Assembly: GCA_905221605.1 (NCBI GenBank)
Contig: CAJNDS010002084.1
Span: 1 to 64,000, forward strand
Source of the DNA: Symbiodinium natans
Lineage: Eukaryota; Sar; Dinophyceae; Suessiales; Symbiodiniaceae
Direction of reading: 5' to 3'
DNA length: 64,000 bases
The position numbers were made by a program, and so were the translations under genes. Position 1 is the first letter of the stretch. Each line of letters begins with the position of its first letter. The notes under the pieces are model-generated. The model was not told where the DNA came from. It ran no database searches and saw only the letters and a program-made list of their open reading frames with translations. Shown piece by piece: positions 1-11,902 of the stretch.

Positions 1-1128
1 CGCAGTCACTTGAATGCCTCCGAGTCTGATGTTGTGTAGCGTCCTCGGCGGCAACAAGGATTGGAGTCTGGGTGGAGACCAATTGCTGTGGCACACCACA
101 TACACAATCATGTCTCCCGCTGGCCTGGGCAGTTGCGGATTTCTTTCCATCGGTGCCGCCACCACAGCTGCTGCAGAACAGCTCCGCCATCTCCCGGGTA
201 CTGGCCATCGCCGAAGAACATCACAACCCTTCAATATCCTGTCCTTTCTACATGCACAGGCTTGCACACTTCTGCTTCGTGGGATGTGTGAGCACTACGT
301 AAAGGTACCAAAGCCCAAGGAACCGTTAGCAAGCTCACCTACTTTGGCATTTTGCATTCTCATGCGTCCATGTGCAGAAGGACACCGGCATTAGCACATT
401 TTTCTTTTCCATTTGCGTCACGCTTCGGAACTGTCAAGGGCCTGGGGAGCGGCGAGGAGCGCTCTCTCAGCGCGTTCGGTTTAGACTCAGTTTGGACTGT
501 TTAGACTGTAAATTGGGCCACCATGGGCATCGGTAACTGACCCATTTCCATTTCCAGCTTCGCTGCTCCCTTTCATGTGGCTCGGTCAATGCACGGCATC
601 CAAGCCCACATGTTCGCTCAGCTAGAATCACCGCATCTGCACAACTGCACACAACTGCAGCATCCTGGGAATTATGAGCTAGGAGCTTCCTTCCCCTTGC
701 AAGGAAGGATTACTCGTCGAGCCTGGCTTCTGTGTGTCCGTCTTAGGGTGGCATTTGCCCTCTAAAGCATGAAAACCCGACCTTGGATGACCTAGGTTTC
801 TGAGATGATCGTCCAGGCCCACATGTGCAACAAGAACTTTGCCTTGACAGGAGTGCCAAAAGAAATGGAAAATCACGTCATCAAGAGGAGACAGTTTGGG
901 CCAGTGGGTGCGAGTGGATGCTTGCCCGCGCTGTGTCCAATAGGTTATCATTGAGCGATGTTGTTCACTGTCTAGCAGGGCCGTCCCCTTCCTGGCAAAA
1001 ACAACTCATGCTGGACCTCCTCCGAAAGGGCCATTCCTTGGCAAGTGACACACACACACGTTCACACGTAAGGGGAGCGCGAGGAAGAACAAAACGGTGC
1101 CCTTTCCAGTCCAGAACCACGAACCAGC
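1..1128. other. intergenic, no gene resolved
   Basis: Downstream of the NAMPT stop codon. Only short open stretches are present. On the minus strand, roughly 780-880 reads like an exon (residues KVLVAHVGLDDHL) and follows an AG, but I could not link it to anything. No clear repeat or RNA gene seen. Confidence 0.4.
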
Positions 1129-4100
1129 TCAGGGCCCAGGCTTGATGTCAGCCTTGGCACGAATCTCTTCCAAAGTGTAGTCCACAAGCAAATTTCCATC
1201 CTCACAGCAGCTGCCCAGTGCACAAAGGTGTGGAAGAATAGCTCGTGCAGTCCTTGAAGACATCGACCATGATGTCCTTGGCTGGGTCGCCCTTGCCGCT
1301 CGCAACCGTGACGTACTTGCCGTCCGAGCTGTAGTGCCTCAGGGTAGTTGAGCGGTTTCTGCCGATTCTGGACCTAGCTGGGCCCTCGAGTTGTTTGTTG
1401 TTGTGTTGCTGGGTGTGTCAGATCAGCAGCCGAAGCACAAGAAGCCAGTTCCTCCGGGGACCGGATTCTTGTCCGAACGAGGCTGGTACCTGGAGACATC
1501 TCAGGGCCCAGGACATTCGCAGCGCACTCTCATTCCGCTATGTGGCAATCCACTGAATCTTCTTGCCACGCATGCAAAAAGCGAAGCGAAACAGACAGCT
1601 TGAATTACGCATTCTCATGCTCACGGTACAAAGCACAGTGCCCGTTGTTGGCATGACTCCCCTGTTGTTGGCATTACTTGGCTTGCTTTGGATGGAAGGT
1701 GGCAAACATCTTTGTCGGGCTACATATCAGGTTCGCATTGCAAAAACCCTCAGACCGGGAACGTCGACAAAACCTCATGCTAGCTGTATAAACACGAATC
1801 AATAAGTGTAGCATGGTGAACGCCAGCATCAGGAGCCATGATCTTGCGTATTGATATGACCGTGCCGTCAGTCGTCAGATCCATGAAGTTGTTAACTGTA
1901 GAAACCGGGCACTTGTCAGCATCTTTGAAGCCCGTTGTCTCCTTTTGGCCACACCAAGACATTCGCAGGCAACTGCATATTGAATCGTTTGTTGTTCCTC
2001 TGGACATGTCTTAACCAAGCCGAGGTTCGGAGGCGAGCTGCAACGTCAGACGCCCTTTCTTCGACGCCTGTCCAGGCGTATCAGCTTACCAACTGTGCTC
2101 AGCGGGCCACTGCTTGCCGGCTTGAGAGTCTTCCGTCTCTGCCTTGCCCTTGTCGGTGATGGGATCCTTAAACCTCGTCAGCTACGGTCTGTACTCGTCT
2201 CATGAGAGACGTCGACACGATACCATGGACCGGCCAGCTGCTGGGCCTACTCTCTCAAAAAACCGAGGTCACCACACGTCGCGACTCTCACCATTGATGG
2301 TGATCTCCGCGCACCTCATGCGACAAAAAAGACTGATAGGAGTTGCTGCATGTGTTGCTGCGTTCTGCATGGAGCATCACTTCGGATATAGTCACGGCGC
2401 TTGAATGCACATTTGAATGTGTCTCGGTTCAGCTTTTGCAACAGCGCGCCGCCACTTCCAAATGCAATATTGTCCTTGGATACGACAATAAGCATCCAGA
2501 ACCACCAGCTGAGAATGCTGTGGGGTTGCTGTGGTTGCTGCCTGGGCTCGGCAGCAATCTTCTCCTTCTTGAGCTTCTCGAGGATTTTGGGAATGGATTC
2601 CCAGTCAACACCATCACCCTGCGGCACATTCCAGAACTTGACTAAAGAAACCGGTATGCATCCGTTGTCTACGCCAGATATCTGAAGTCAGCGTGACCCA
2701 GACATCTGCATGTCAGAACTCTTCAGGCCAGCTCACACTTGTGCCTGGATGACACGGATGTACGCGGGAAGCAACTTGTGTCCTTGCCGCCAGCTGCCAC
2801 ACAAGGCCAGCAGAAGCGATCGCATCTCAGCGCTTGCCCTTCGCACCTTACCGAAAGCCCTGCAGTTAGACCGCTGTTGCAAGACTCAAGAAAACTCAAA
2901 CCCCTCCAAGAATTCCCTGTACTGGACACTGAAGGTGAGGAAGCTCGACTCCCTCGCAGGCATGGGACTGACATGGACTACCTACAGCCCCCTCCCTCCA
3001 TCATAAACATCGTTAGCCCCTCGCTGTCCGTCCCTCTCGCCCTCTGTCCTGTTGGAGTCTCTGTCACGTCTTCCTGCGGCGAACAGCTTCGGCTTTGGGA
3101 AAATGCAGAGAATGAAAAGGCTGTGCCTTGAACTGCTCCAAAAGAATCCTCGGCAAGCGCACGTCCCGTCATTTCTGAGCTCATTCCTACTTCACTTACC
3201 TACATCATATCCGCTTCTGCCTTCCTGTCAAGTGGAAATAGCTAATCAAGCGAGAGGCTTCAGGATGGCTGTGCAGGTCTCTGCTGGATCACCACTGTCA
3301 GGGCGCACTACCAGACGACCAAACTTTGTGTCAGTGATGCCTGCAGTGCAAGCAGAAGTCAGCCAATTCATGCCAATAAGTGTCTGCATCCATGGCAGGC
3401 AGAGGCCACAAAACATCGCAGAGCTGTCTCTGAATCAAGCGGCGGCCCTTGATGAGATCCTTGAGTTTGTCTCCCCAGTAGTCTCTGCATGCGCGCCAGA
3501 TGTCGAAGGAATCAGAAACCTTTGTGCAGAAACAAGCTGCGGCCCTGCAATTGAAAGAAGCCTAAGGTCATTCTTGCGGACACACCCATGGATCTGTCAA
3601 GTCGCGCAAGCCACCAGCCCTTCGGGATAGGATTCCAACATGTTCCTGCACGAGCCCAGGTATCCCGAAGCTGAAGCCGCAAGAGCCTAAGGCTAAGGAG
3701 TCTTAAGGGCCTCATGGCATCGACCTCACCTTCGACGCCCCAGGATGTGATGGTGGAGTGTTCCGAAGCTGGAATGGATCCACCGGCTGCCTGTCATGTC
3801 CCATGTAGACAAATTAGACAAGAAACTACCCAAACTTGTCATGGCCGCCTTCTTTGCACCGTAGTAGTCGCGTGCACAGATCATGGCAGCGACGGTGTCA
3901 GTGCCCAAGAAGTTCACCAAGTGCCTGAAGCTCCGACAATGGGTAGACTCCCAGTCCGGGCAACGATGTTGCAGGCGAGTGCGTTGTCGAAGCACGCACA
4001 CCATGCAGGGAACATCTCAAGGGGTACCGTGGGCAGGGTTTCAGGGGTATTTGTTTGCGCTCATGTGGGCTCAAACCTTCAAGCCTCCGTTGACATCCTT

Positions 4101-6784
4101 TTGAGGCTGCCTGTGGCAGTATCCATCTGGACCCCCTCCTCCCTGATGTGGCCCTTAAGTTACATAAGCTACATAACTGTAGGTGCCCTTCCTTGCTGTT
4201 TATCGGGCTGCAGATCGGTACTGCTCGGAATCTAGTGTTTCCAGAGGAGCTGCTGCATCTGCTGCGAAGAGCCTACGGATTGTGGCCTGGCTTGGGGAAG
4301 TGACTCCAAACTAAACTCCCGAACATCGGCCATGTTGCCATGGGATGTCTGGTTGCCTTCTGCTAGGTCTAAATGGATGGAAGCAAGGTTCACACCAATT
4401 TGGTGTACAAGGTCATGACTGTAGCAACAGGCATGGCCTCTCAAGTCCCACGCCCGCCAGCTTTTTCCGCCATGTTCATGTGGTTCATGCGACTTGCCAA
4501 ACAACCGCACCCGTTGCGCATCCAGGTAAGCCCGGCACGCACATCCTCCAATTGCCGCAGATTCAACAGAGGAAACTCCACGGAAGCCGAAGTCGTGCAG
4601 TTTGAAGCCTTATGACAAACCGTCTCTTTAACAAGCTGCAATGTGCTGCAAAGTGCAGAATGGCATTGTGTGGAAATGTACAGAGAATCGATGTTCACGT
4701 ATCTCTTGCAAAGGCACAGGTGCCGTTGGGGACTGACCAGTCCGTGTTTCCAGTCTCCTGGTTGCCGATGAACATTTGTGAATCTGTGACACATAGCATG
4801 ACTCATGCATGTTATAGAACCCCGCCTCTAAATACTTGGCAATCGACAGCCTGAGTGCACACGGAATCATCACAACAAATCATGAGCAAGCCGAATCCCA
4901 GGCACAGGACTGCACATGGACACGTGCTACGCCAACTCTACATCCAAGACGCTTCTGAAATCGGCTGTTCGTGCAGACGGTCATTGGATACCAGACCTTC
5001 ACACAACCAAAACCATTGAAAGACTTATTCGTCCAACGCTGCCACCTATGGCCGCAATGTAGCACCTGCACCAGCAGTGTCTCCAAGAAGTTGGTCAGCC
5101 AGAAGCATTTGGGATCCTGCCAGCAACCGGATTCTCTTCTGATCTTCCCCCAATCTGCTTGCCAGCCTGTTAAGACGGGGTGCCGGGTGACCCCTCCACC
5201 GACCCACCTCACCGCTTTAAGTTGTCCAGTTTTATGTGCTAGGGGGGGGGGGGGGGGGGTAGCAATCATTTGCCAAGCCACGGTGTTGACAAGGGTGAAC
5301 AGAGCCGTCTTGGTGGGGACAACCGTACCTGCGGCCATCCAACCCGAAAGCGGACACCAAGAAGAAAGCTTCAAAGGGAAGCACGGCTTCACCGTAACGT
5401 TGCCCTTGCGGTCTCACCGGGCATATGCTGAGCTTTACATTAGAACATATGAGAACATGTCCATTTCAGAGCCGTGCCAAGGCTTGCTAGAGCGCTGCGG
5501 CGTGGGTCTTGCAGTAGTGTGGCTATGTGAGTCCCCCGAGGATGAACTCTTGGGACCTGCCTTCGGGGACTGCCTTGATGTGAACTGGCAACCTGGTCAG
5601 GGCATTGGACATGGCCCTGTATTCCAGAAGCCAAGCTCATGGGCAGACAGAGAGTGAGGGAGCGAGAGAGCGAGAGAAAAAAAGGCAACAAAGTCTGGCA
5701 ACAAAGTGAAGCATCACAGATCAGCTAGGGCCTGCCACCGTGAGCACTCAAGATGTACTCCCAACCTTCACGATAAAACCTCAACACTCACACACACACA
5801 CACACACCACTAGAAACCACTGGAACGTGGTCAGCCGCTGATCGCAAGCTGCCACCAGGATGGTTGGTATTTATCATGAACCACTTCTCAAGCTTCTCAA
5901 AAGCAGACTTTTCATGAGATGCATCAGAGCTGCAGAGATGGGTTGTCGTTCACCTCCGTGAAGTATGGGTCGAAGCAAAATAGCAAACCAAGAACCCTGA
6001 ATAAAGACCAAGCTCGTGAACAGGTCAGCCGAATTTGCAGACAAGGGTCGCCATCTCCAAAATGCTGGGAATAAAGCTCAGCGGCCTCGTCAATCTTCTC
6101 CTGTGCGGGAAACCCAACAGCATCCAACAGCCAATCATACCTCTGAACACCATCACCGGACCGCGTCCTTTGTCACAACCTGGCCAAGCAAGTACCGCTT
6201 GATGAAATACCTCAATACTTTTCCGCAGAACTCTGCGGAACTGGAAAATACTTGCAACATCTTGCGACAATGCGCAATGCAAAACAGTACTTGCAGCGTC
6301 AAGGAACTGAAGACCGAAGAACACAACCTCGTTCCATCCATCATTGTCACAGCCGCGGCTCTCGAAGTAACCTGAGATTGCACGCTGGCCACGAAACACC
6401 TCACTCAGGACCCACACACACACCCACCCACCCACCCGCCCGCCCGCCCGCCCGCCCACGCACGCACGCACGCGCACACGCACGCACGCGCACACGCACG
6501 CACGCGCACACGCACTCGCACTCACACTGCTAGCAATGCACATGCAGCAGCAAAAGGCAGCATGCATCAAGTTGCGGCAAAGCGCTGTAAACGTACTGCG
6601 TTCCCGCAGGATACTGCTTCCAGTGACTGACCTTGTAGCTGTCCTGAGATCTTGTCTAAGGTTGGCTTGGGTCAAGCTCGGCAACTGCGAAAAAAGAGGT
6701 TGTGCAGCTCCGAGTTGCTGAAAGTAATATGATGTTCCTCAGCTTCGCTTCAACAAAAACCGACAGACCATGAGCACCACTGCT
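1129..6784 (-). CDS. NAMPT: nicotinamide phosphoribosyltransferase, 28 exons
   Basis: NAMPT joins nicotinamide and PRPP to make NMN, the key step of NAD salvage. Exons 5' to 3' on the minus strand: 6719-6784 (5' edge uncertain), 6586-6643, 6308-6371, 6168-6210, 6050-6100, 5846-5907, 5561-5592, 5282-5328, 5066-5116, 4953-4996, 4821-4850, 4738-4757, 4539-4608, 3849-3924, 3711-3790, 3606-3645, 3447-3519, 3259-3340, 3127-3148, 3049-3073, 2745-2782, 2550-2618, 2401-2474, 2276-2314, 2143-2173, 2042-2067, 1253-1337, 1129-1200 (TGA). Reading phase matches at every junction, and the join follows animal NAMPT almost residue for residue. Visible motifs: DSYKVSHWKQYP, LHDFGFRGVSS, HLVNFLGTDTVA, ASEHSTITSWG, VVRPDSGDP, IQGDGVD, IAFGSGGALLQKL. 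These include the active-site His of EHST and the Arg and Asp of RPDSG. Intron donors count 15 GC, 7 GT and 5 GA. The 20-nt exon 4738-4757 and the 5846/5592 junction are the least certain. No initiator Met was found, so at least one 5' exon is missing. Confidence 0.93.
5242..5259. repeat. 18-base poly-G tract in a NAMPT intron
   Basis: Uninterrupted run of 18 G on the plus strand, poly-C in the sense of the gene. It lies in the intron between exons 5282-5328 and 5066-5116. The length may be a sequencing or assembly estimate. Confidence 0.95.
5784..5810. repeat. CA microsatellite in a NAMPT intron
   Basis: Dinucleotide CA repeat of about 12 units within the intron between exons 5846-5907 and 5561-5592. 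A short GA-rich stretch lies nearby at about 5650-5680. Confidence 0.9.
6413..6530. repeat. compound tetranucleotide repeat (CCCA, CCCG, CACG)
   Basis: CCCA units change to CCCG and then to CACG/CGCA units. The array fills most of the 214-nt NAMPT intron between exons 6586-6643 and 6308-6371. Arg/Ala-rich open frames over it are repeat artefacts. Confidence 0.9.
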
Positions 6785-8530
6785 CCCTCTAAACTTAAGA
6801 ACCTTCCCCCAACTCCTGAACCCAGATCCTCTTGAGCAGGAGCTACAGGGATGGAAACTTCATTACTTGTTCTGGGCCTGACTGAGGTTTGGGAAATATG
6901 TCGATTTCGCCCAAGTATGCCCGGCACTTTGTGGTCATCACCAACAACAACAATAACAACAGCAGCAACATTCTCATGATCGTCATCGTCATCGTCATCA
7001 GCAGCATCGGCGACATTTCTCGACTCAAAGGTTGCCTCTTGACGCCTTCCAGCCGCAGCTGGCGCCATGGTGCGTCATTCGTTATCCCATACTGCCGGCA
7101 TCAGGTCTGAATAGGTTCTCACAAGTCCTGTTCTTGAAGCCTCGTCCAAGGCGCTCGGTCCAGGGAATGCACTCCATCACCACCTCCCACGTGCTCCATG
7201 TACAGATCGTGTTTAGACAAAGTGGAAGAGCACGCAAATGCATCCAAGTCAGCACCTATCCAAGTCCTTCTGCCTGTTCAGCTTCTCGGCACGAATATGC
7301 TGCACCACTTCCAGGAATGGACCACACCGAAAACATGCCGACTCACAGGGTCGTCCCTTCCTTCTTTACAAGTGGAGAAGCTTTACGTTTCATCCTTCGC
7401 ACAGGCCAGCCCAGCCTGGTCCAGGAAGTGTGAGGCAAGCTGCAAAATGCTTCGGTGCCAAAGCTGAAAGCTGCAGAACTTGCAAATATTGCTACAATTC
7501 AACATTCTAGCCCAATTTTCACGAGCCCATGCTGGACTGAAAACAGAGGGTATTTGCGCCAGTTCCGAAGGGGACCTTGGATGCCCTGCGCGAGGACGTA
7601 AGGACTGCGCAAAGATTACGTAAGGATTGCTAGCAGAGAGGCATCCCGGATACTTTTTCGTTGTACTGCACGGAACGTGCTGAGGAAATGTATTTTGGGC
7701 TGTGGTAAGAAGGGTTTGACAAGAGACGGTCTTCACCTTGATGGCTCGAGTGCTCAAGTGGTGCCTACTGAGTTCTGGTGGGAACGGCGGAAGCGTTACA
7801 ACTCGAACTGGACTTTTGTGGACAACTCCTAGAGTCTTGAAAAGTCTACTCCTTCCTCCTTTGCTGGTTCGGGGTCTGGTGTTTTTGGTTTCAGGTCTTC
7901 TTTGGGCTTGAGATGTCGGGTTTAGGGTTAGGCGCCTGCATGTGAAGTGTAGGGGCGCTGGCTTGTCCAGGGTTAGGGCCTCAGGTTGGTCAACTTTAGA
8001 ACCTCAAACCTCTGGCTACACAGGAGCGCTATGATTCTGAATCGCTGTCGTACCGGGGCTGCTCTGAAAGGTCATGGTGTTTGCTATTCAGGCTCAGTAG
8101 TAAGACCCCAACTCAACTTAAAGGGTTACGCCTGGCGTTGCTTCGCATGAAACATGACATGTCGTCCGCGGCATTTTGCGTGTTAAGCCACTTGTCTGCT
8201 GAGCATTGAAGGCGGGTTCAGATTTCCTGAACGCGTCCGATGCCCGCTCGTGGAAGCACTATGTGGGCTGCATTGATGTTTGCTCTGCAACCATCCAGCA
8301 GGACAACACAATGAATTCACTGTTTGCGCAACTCTGCGCAATCTATGGTTGCGGTTTTTGCAGTATCCAACGATCGTTTCATTTAGAAAACTGAGCCTGA
8401 AGCACGTCAACAATGCGTGACTACGTATTACCACCCAAGCCACCGTGATGAAGCATTCCCTCACTTTGGCTTCCCTGCAAGTGGTTGAATCAAGAAGACA
8501 TGGCGAAGTGTTGTTTAGCGTAGCTCAGCG
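6785..8530. other. upstream flank of NAMPT, no gene resolved
   Basis: Should contain the missing NAMPT first exon and promoter, but no ATG exon could be picked with confidence. About 6941-7010 is a trinucleotide tract (AAC, then CAT/CGT). About 7880-8000 has degenerate TTTAGGG-like sequence (GGGTTTAGGGTTAGG around 7918-7934). The rest shows no convincing exon. Confidence 0.4.
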
Positions 8531-9224
8531 TTATCCCACTCCAGCCTTGCTTTGCTGAGGTGCTGCGAGCCTTCTTGCCCTGAAGGCTACAGTGCGTCCA
8601 GCGGAAACATGTGGAAACTCCAGTGTTGGTTGCAGCGAATCCAAGTCACGCACCTTTCCCGCTTTCTTCTTCTTTTTGGTCTTCTTCTTCTTGACCTTAG
8701 TGACTTAGTGCCCAACTGCTTCCAATGACACACGCACCATCACACGCCTTTAAGCACCTGCCGCTGCTAAGCAGCACTGAGTCACTTGCCAGAAATGGAT
8801 TGGACAGCAGATCCCTTGGATCACGCGCCATGCGATTGAACATCTTGGCTTTCAACAGCACTCGGCTTGCCGTGACTTGCAACCAAGCTGCGGATTTGTG
8901 TTCACTATGTAGATGCCGTTGAGGTGGCCAGGCTGGCAGCGTAAGCAGCTGAAGCTGACAGTGAACGAGCTCCTAAAGCCTAAAGGAGTCTGAAGCTGCA
9001 ACAGCTTCACTTCGCTCGAACTTAGCATCGGGCATTAAGCTTGTGCGCAGGCATGACCAGTGCTCTTTCTAGGACCGCCACATTGACAGGATAGCTCCTC
9101 TCTGCATCTCCGAGCGTGCAGCAGGTCTCTCGCACCTTTCTTTACTGGCAGGTTTTCGCCCACAAGTCCTTCGGGCACAAACCCGCTTGATGTCCTCCAC
9201 TTCTTGCAACTGCTGGAAGCGGAT
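8531..9224 (-). CDS. unrecognised gene, lysine-rich C-terminal exon
   Basis: Exon 8531-8695 starts after AG with GTC and reads 54 residues to TAA. It opens with a lysine block (KKKKTKKKKKAGKV), which could be a nuclear or nucleic-acid-binding tail. Upstream, exon 9183-9224 follows CTGCAG, encodes IRFQQLQEVEDIKR in phase 0, and ends at a GT donor. A further candidate lies near 9330-9375 (SKPRGHGGQFVVQ). Linking these into one gene is an inference; there may be exons between them. No known family recognised. Confidence 0.5.
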
Positions 9225-9799
9225 CTGCAGAACAGAAGGTCAGCTCACGTTCATGCTGCGAAAATTTCGAAGATGCTTGCTCACACGGGAAGGCGTTGTA
9301 TGATGCCATTTGGAACTTGACGAACCAAAGCTGCACCACAAATTGCCCTCCGTGGCCGCGGGGCTTGGACTTGCAGGAAACGCTACGCATAAAAAACCCG
9401 AGCCATGAACTCGCAGAGGCTACGAAAGGGTGTGAGCTGGGTCCTTCTTGTACATTCAAAAGGACATGGCATGTCATGTGAAGATACCATGTGAGCTCTC
9501 AAAAAATCCCTCGCGTGCGATGCTGAACCTAAGGAGTGCACTGAACGTCTAGATCTCTCCTAGAGATTTCCACAAGCCAGCAGTGTGGCTTGAAAAACGT
9601 CAACTCAAGCTCCATCCATGCAATCGACATCATAGCCGCCTGGTGCATGGCATGACTCTTTGCTTCTTACGAACCGCTTGAGACTGTGGCTACGACAGCT
9701 AGCACATGCCGGGGTCCGTATACGCTGCTTGCGGGGGGCCACACAACAGCGCCCCCGCCCCCCCCACCCCCCGCCCCCACAAAAAAAACAAACACAAAA

Positions 9800-10250
9800 T
9801 TATCTTACCTCGAACATCCCCACCCTCTCTTGGTAGAGATACTCTGCGGTTGGGCACTCCAGCAACACTCCAGGGAGACTCTGGGGCTGGGCACTCGGGG
9901 ACACTCTGGGGTTGGGCACTCGAGGGTTGGGCCTCTGGGGTTGGGCACTCTGGGGTTGGGCACTCTGGGGTTGGGCGGTGGGAGACTCTGGGGCTGGGCA
10001 CTCCGGGAACACTCTGGGGTTGGGCACCCCAGAAAGACTCTGGGGTTGGGTCTCTGGGGTTTTCTGGGGTGGGGCACTCCAGGGACACACTAGAGTTGGG
10101 CACTCCAGGGACACTTTGGGGCTGAGCAGTCCAGGGATGAGCGAGGAGTAGACCGGGCGAGGAGAAGAGTTCCGGGCGAGGAGAAGAATTGAGTTTAAAA
10201 TCTAACAACCCCACACCGAGGGTGGGGAAATAGTCATATATAATACGCAA
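9800..10250. mobile_element. dispersed repeat family, copy 1, internally amplified
   Basis: About 9850-10135 holds roughly a dozen imperfect units of about 25-30 bp built on GGGGTTGGGCACTCCAGGG. It is followed at 10192-10226 by an A/T-rich TTTAAAATC segment and the palindrome-like core CCCACACCGAGGGTGGG. The same parts in the same order occur at 26.2-26.5 kb and, inverted, at 38.1-38.3 kb. Proline- or tryptophan-rich open frames here are by-products of the repeat. No transposase is visible, so if it moves it is non-autonomous. Confidence 0.7.
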
Positions 10251-10254
10251 TCAA

Positions 10255-10280
10255 TCAATATATATATATATATATAATAT
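10255..10280. repeat. TA microsatellite
   Basis: About 11 TA units immediately beside repeat-family copy 1. Confidence 0.9.
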
Positions 10281-10614
10281 TAAGCAAACAAATATACAAT
10301 AAGCCTTCACGGAGGGGGGCGGTGTGGGGGCTTAAGATTGGCGGAATCAGTCTTTGAAGCGGGAGTGGAAGGGGGTCCCGGCAGGAAATTCCCCTGCAGC
10401 GACCCGTGAAGTAGTTGATTCTCATACCACTTACGGCCCGCGGTCGCATTTTGACCCACCTCAAAATTCTTGCGAGACAGATTGGGAAACGACAACTCCC
10501 GCACCCCCCCAGGGAGCTAGCTTTCGTGATTGGATGTGCAGCACGTCATCTCATGCTCACAGCATCTGGACGGCTTCCGGGGCCTCGTCCAGCGTCACGC
10601 CCGTCCCGTCAGGC

Positions 10615-10710
10615 CTCGAATGCACGGAAGCCCAGAATCGGGTCTCCGATTTCAACGGCTCTTTTGGACCAAGAGTCGGAGGAACCATCGGCGGATGAAG
10701 CTTCGACCAC
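10615..10710 (-). CDS. internal exon of an unrecognised gene
   Basis: A 96-nt open exon that starts after AG with GTG and ends GAG before a GC donor, phase 0 on both sides. It encodes 32 residues including VVEASSADGSSDSW and AVEIGDPILGFRAFE. Acidic and serine-rich, no family recognised. Neighbouring exons were not identified. Confidence 0.45.
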
Positions 10711-11194
10711 CTGGCTACAAAGTGGTGCAAAGCCTGCCATGCCAGCGTATGGCCATAGGAGCTGAGCGCATGGCCAGTCACAAACTCCCACCAACACGTC
10801 TGAGTCATCCTGTGACACAAAGCTCTAGCCTGCCCCATCCCATGTCCGGCTCAAAATGTGGATGGGCCATCCTCCATGCGAGGAACGGCTACATTGTCGT
10901 CCATGGTAGCCTGCACTCATGATGCCAGTTGCTTGTGGAAATGCCGAAGCGGCGTCTCAGGTATGGACATATGCACTGAGCCTCAGGATGCAGACAAATC
11001 TCAGTGAAGTGCTGCCACTTCAAGTTGCTGGTTTGCAGCAGGGATGCATGACAGCTTCTGCATCTTGCTCATGGGCCGGGTCGTCATCACCTTCATCTGC
11101 AATCCACAGCTACACACTTAAGACTTAAAACAATGGCCAGTCAAAATCACGACAGCTGCCTTCATCACCATTCTCTTCGTCAGAGTTGGGACGC

Positions 11195-11902
11195 TCCTGA
11201 GCTGCCGCGCATCAAACTCATGGCGTGTCATGGTGTACTTGTGGGACATATGTTGATACGTGTGTCCAGGATTTGTCCACGGTGTCTTGAGGCTTTGCCA
11301 GCACGTTTCGACTCCCCGTCTTTAAGCATGACAGAATGGCCATGTTCTTCCTTAGAATTGCTGTTGCAGTTCGCTTCTTGGACAAGTCAATGTCGGGTTT
11401 CTTCATCGGTGAACCATTCTTTCTACGCAAAAAGATGGACCACAGGCCACAGCAGTAAAGTGAAGCAATGCAAAGGGCGGCCGGAGATTTTCTTAAAGTG
11501 CCGCATCTTGCTGAAATGTGCCAGTGACGGCGAGTGATCTACAGAATCTAGTGAGGCAGGATGGATTTCATCGGATCTTGGGAAAATCTGGGGAACTGGC
11601 ATGCCAAACCGATGGCCCCTGGCCCATGACAAGTCTCTCATGTATGGTGCCATCCAGAGGTAGTATGCTTGAGAGTGCGAACGAAAGCTAGCGTGGCCGC
11701 TGCTTCTGGCAGGCAGCGTGGTCGGCAGTTCTCGTGAATTCTGTTGCATTATCTCGATGATATTGAGGCAGGAGCAAGCTTTTGTGACAGCTGCGCTCCT
11801 TATGAGAATGAGTCTGCGAGCAGGAGTTTGGAGCAAGTATGCTTCCACCGTCTTTGCTAGAAGCGAAGTGAAAGCCGCATGACCACGGGGCTGTCCGCAC
11901 AT
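11195..11902 (-). CDS. open stretches of an unrecognised gene
   Basis: Two overlapping minus-strand frames look coding. 11423-11902 contains AAFTSLLAKTVEAYLLQTP and a later MRDLSWARGHRFG segment. About 11200-11445 contains MKKPDIDLSKKRTATAILRK. They are in different frames, so if both are real an intron or frameshift separates them. No domain recognised. 11903-12400 has no convincing exon. Confidence 0.35.

Noticed and set aside
5924-6684. 219-residue minus-strand frame across the CACG repeat
   Set aside because: It chains two true NAMPT exons through introns and a microsatellite; the spliced model explains the coding parts better.
9686-10125. Several overlapping frames of 90-180 residues at the first repeat copy
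   Set aside because: All are readings of the tandem unit; no non-repeat coding sequence supports them.
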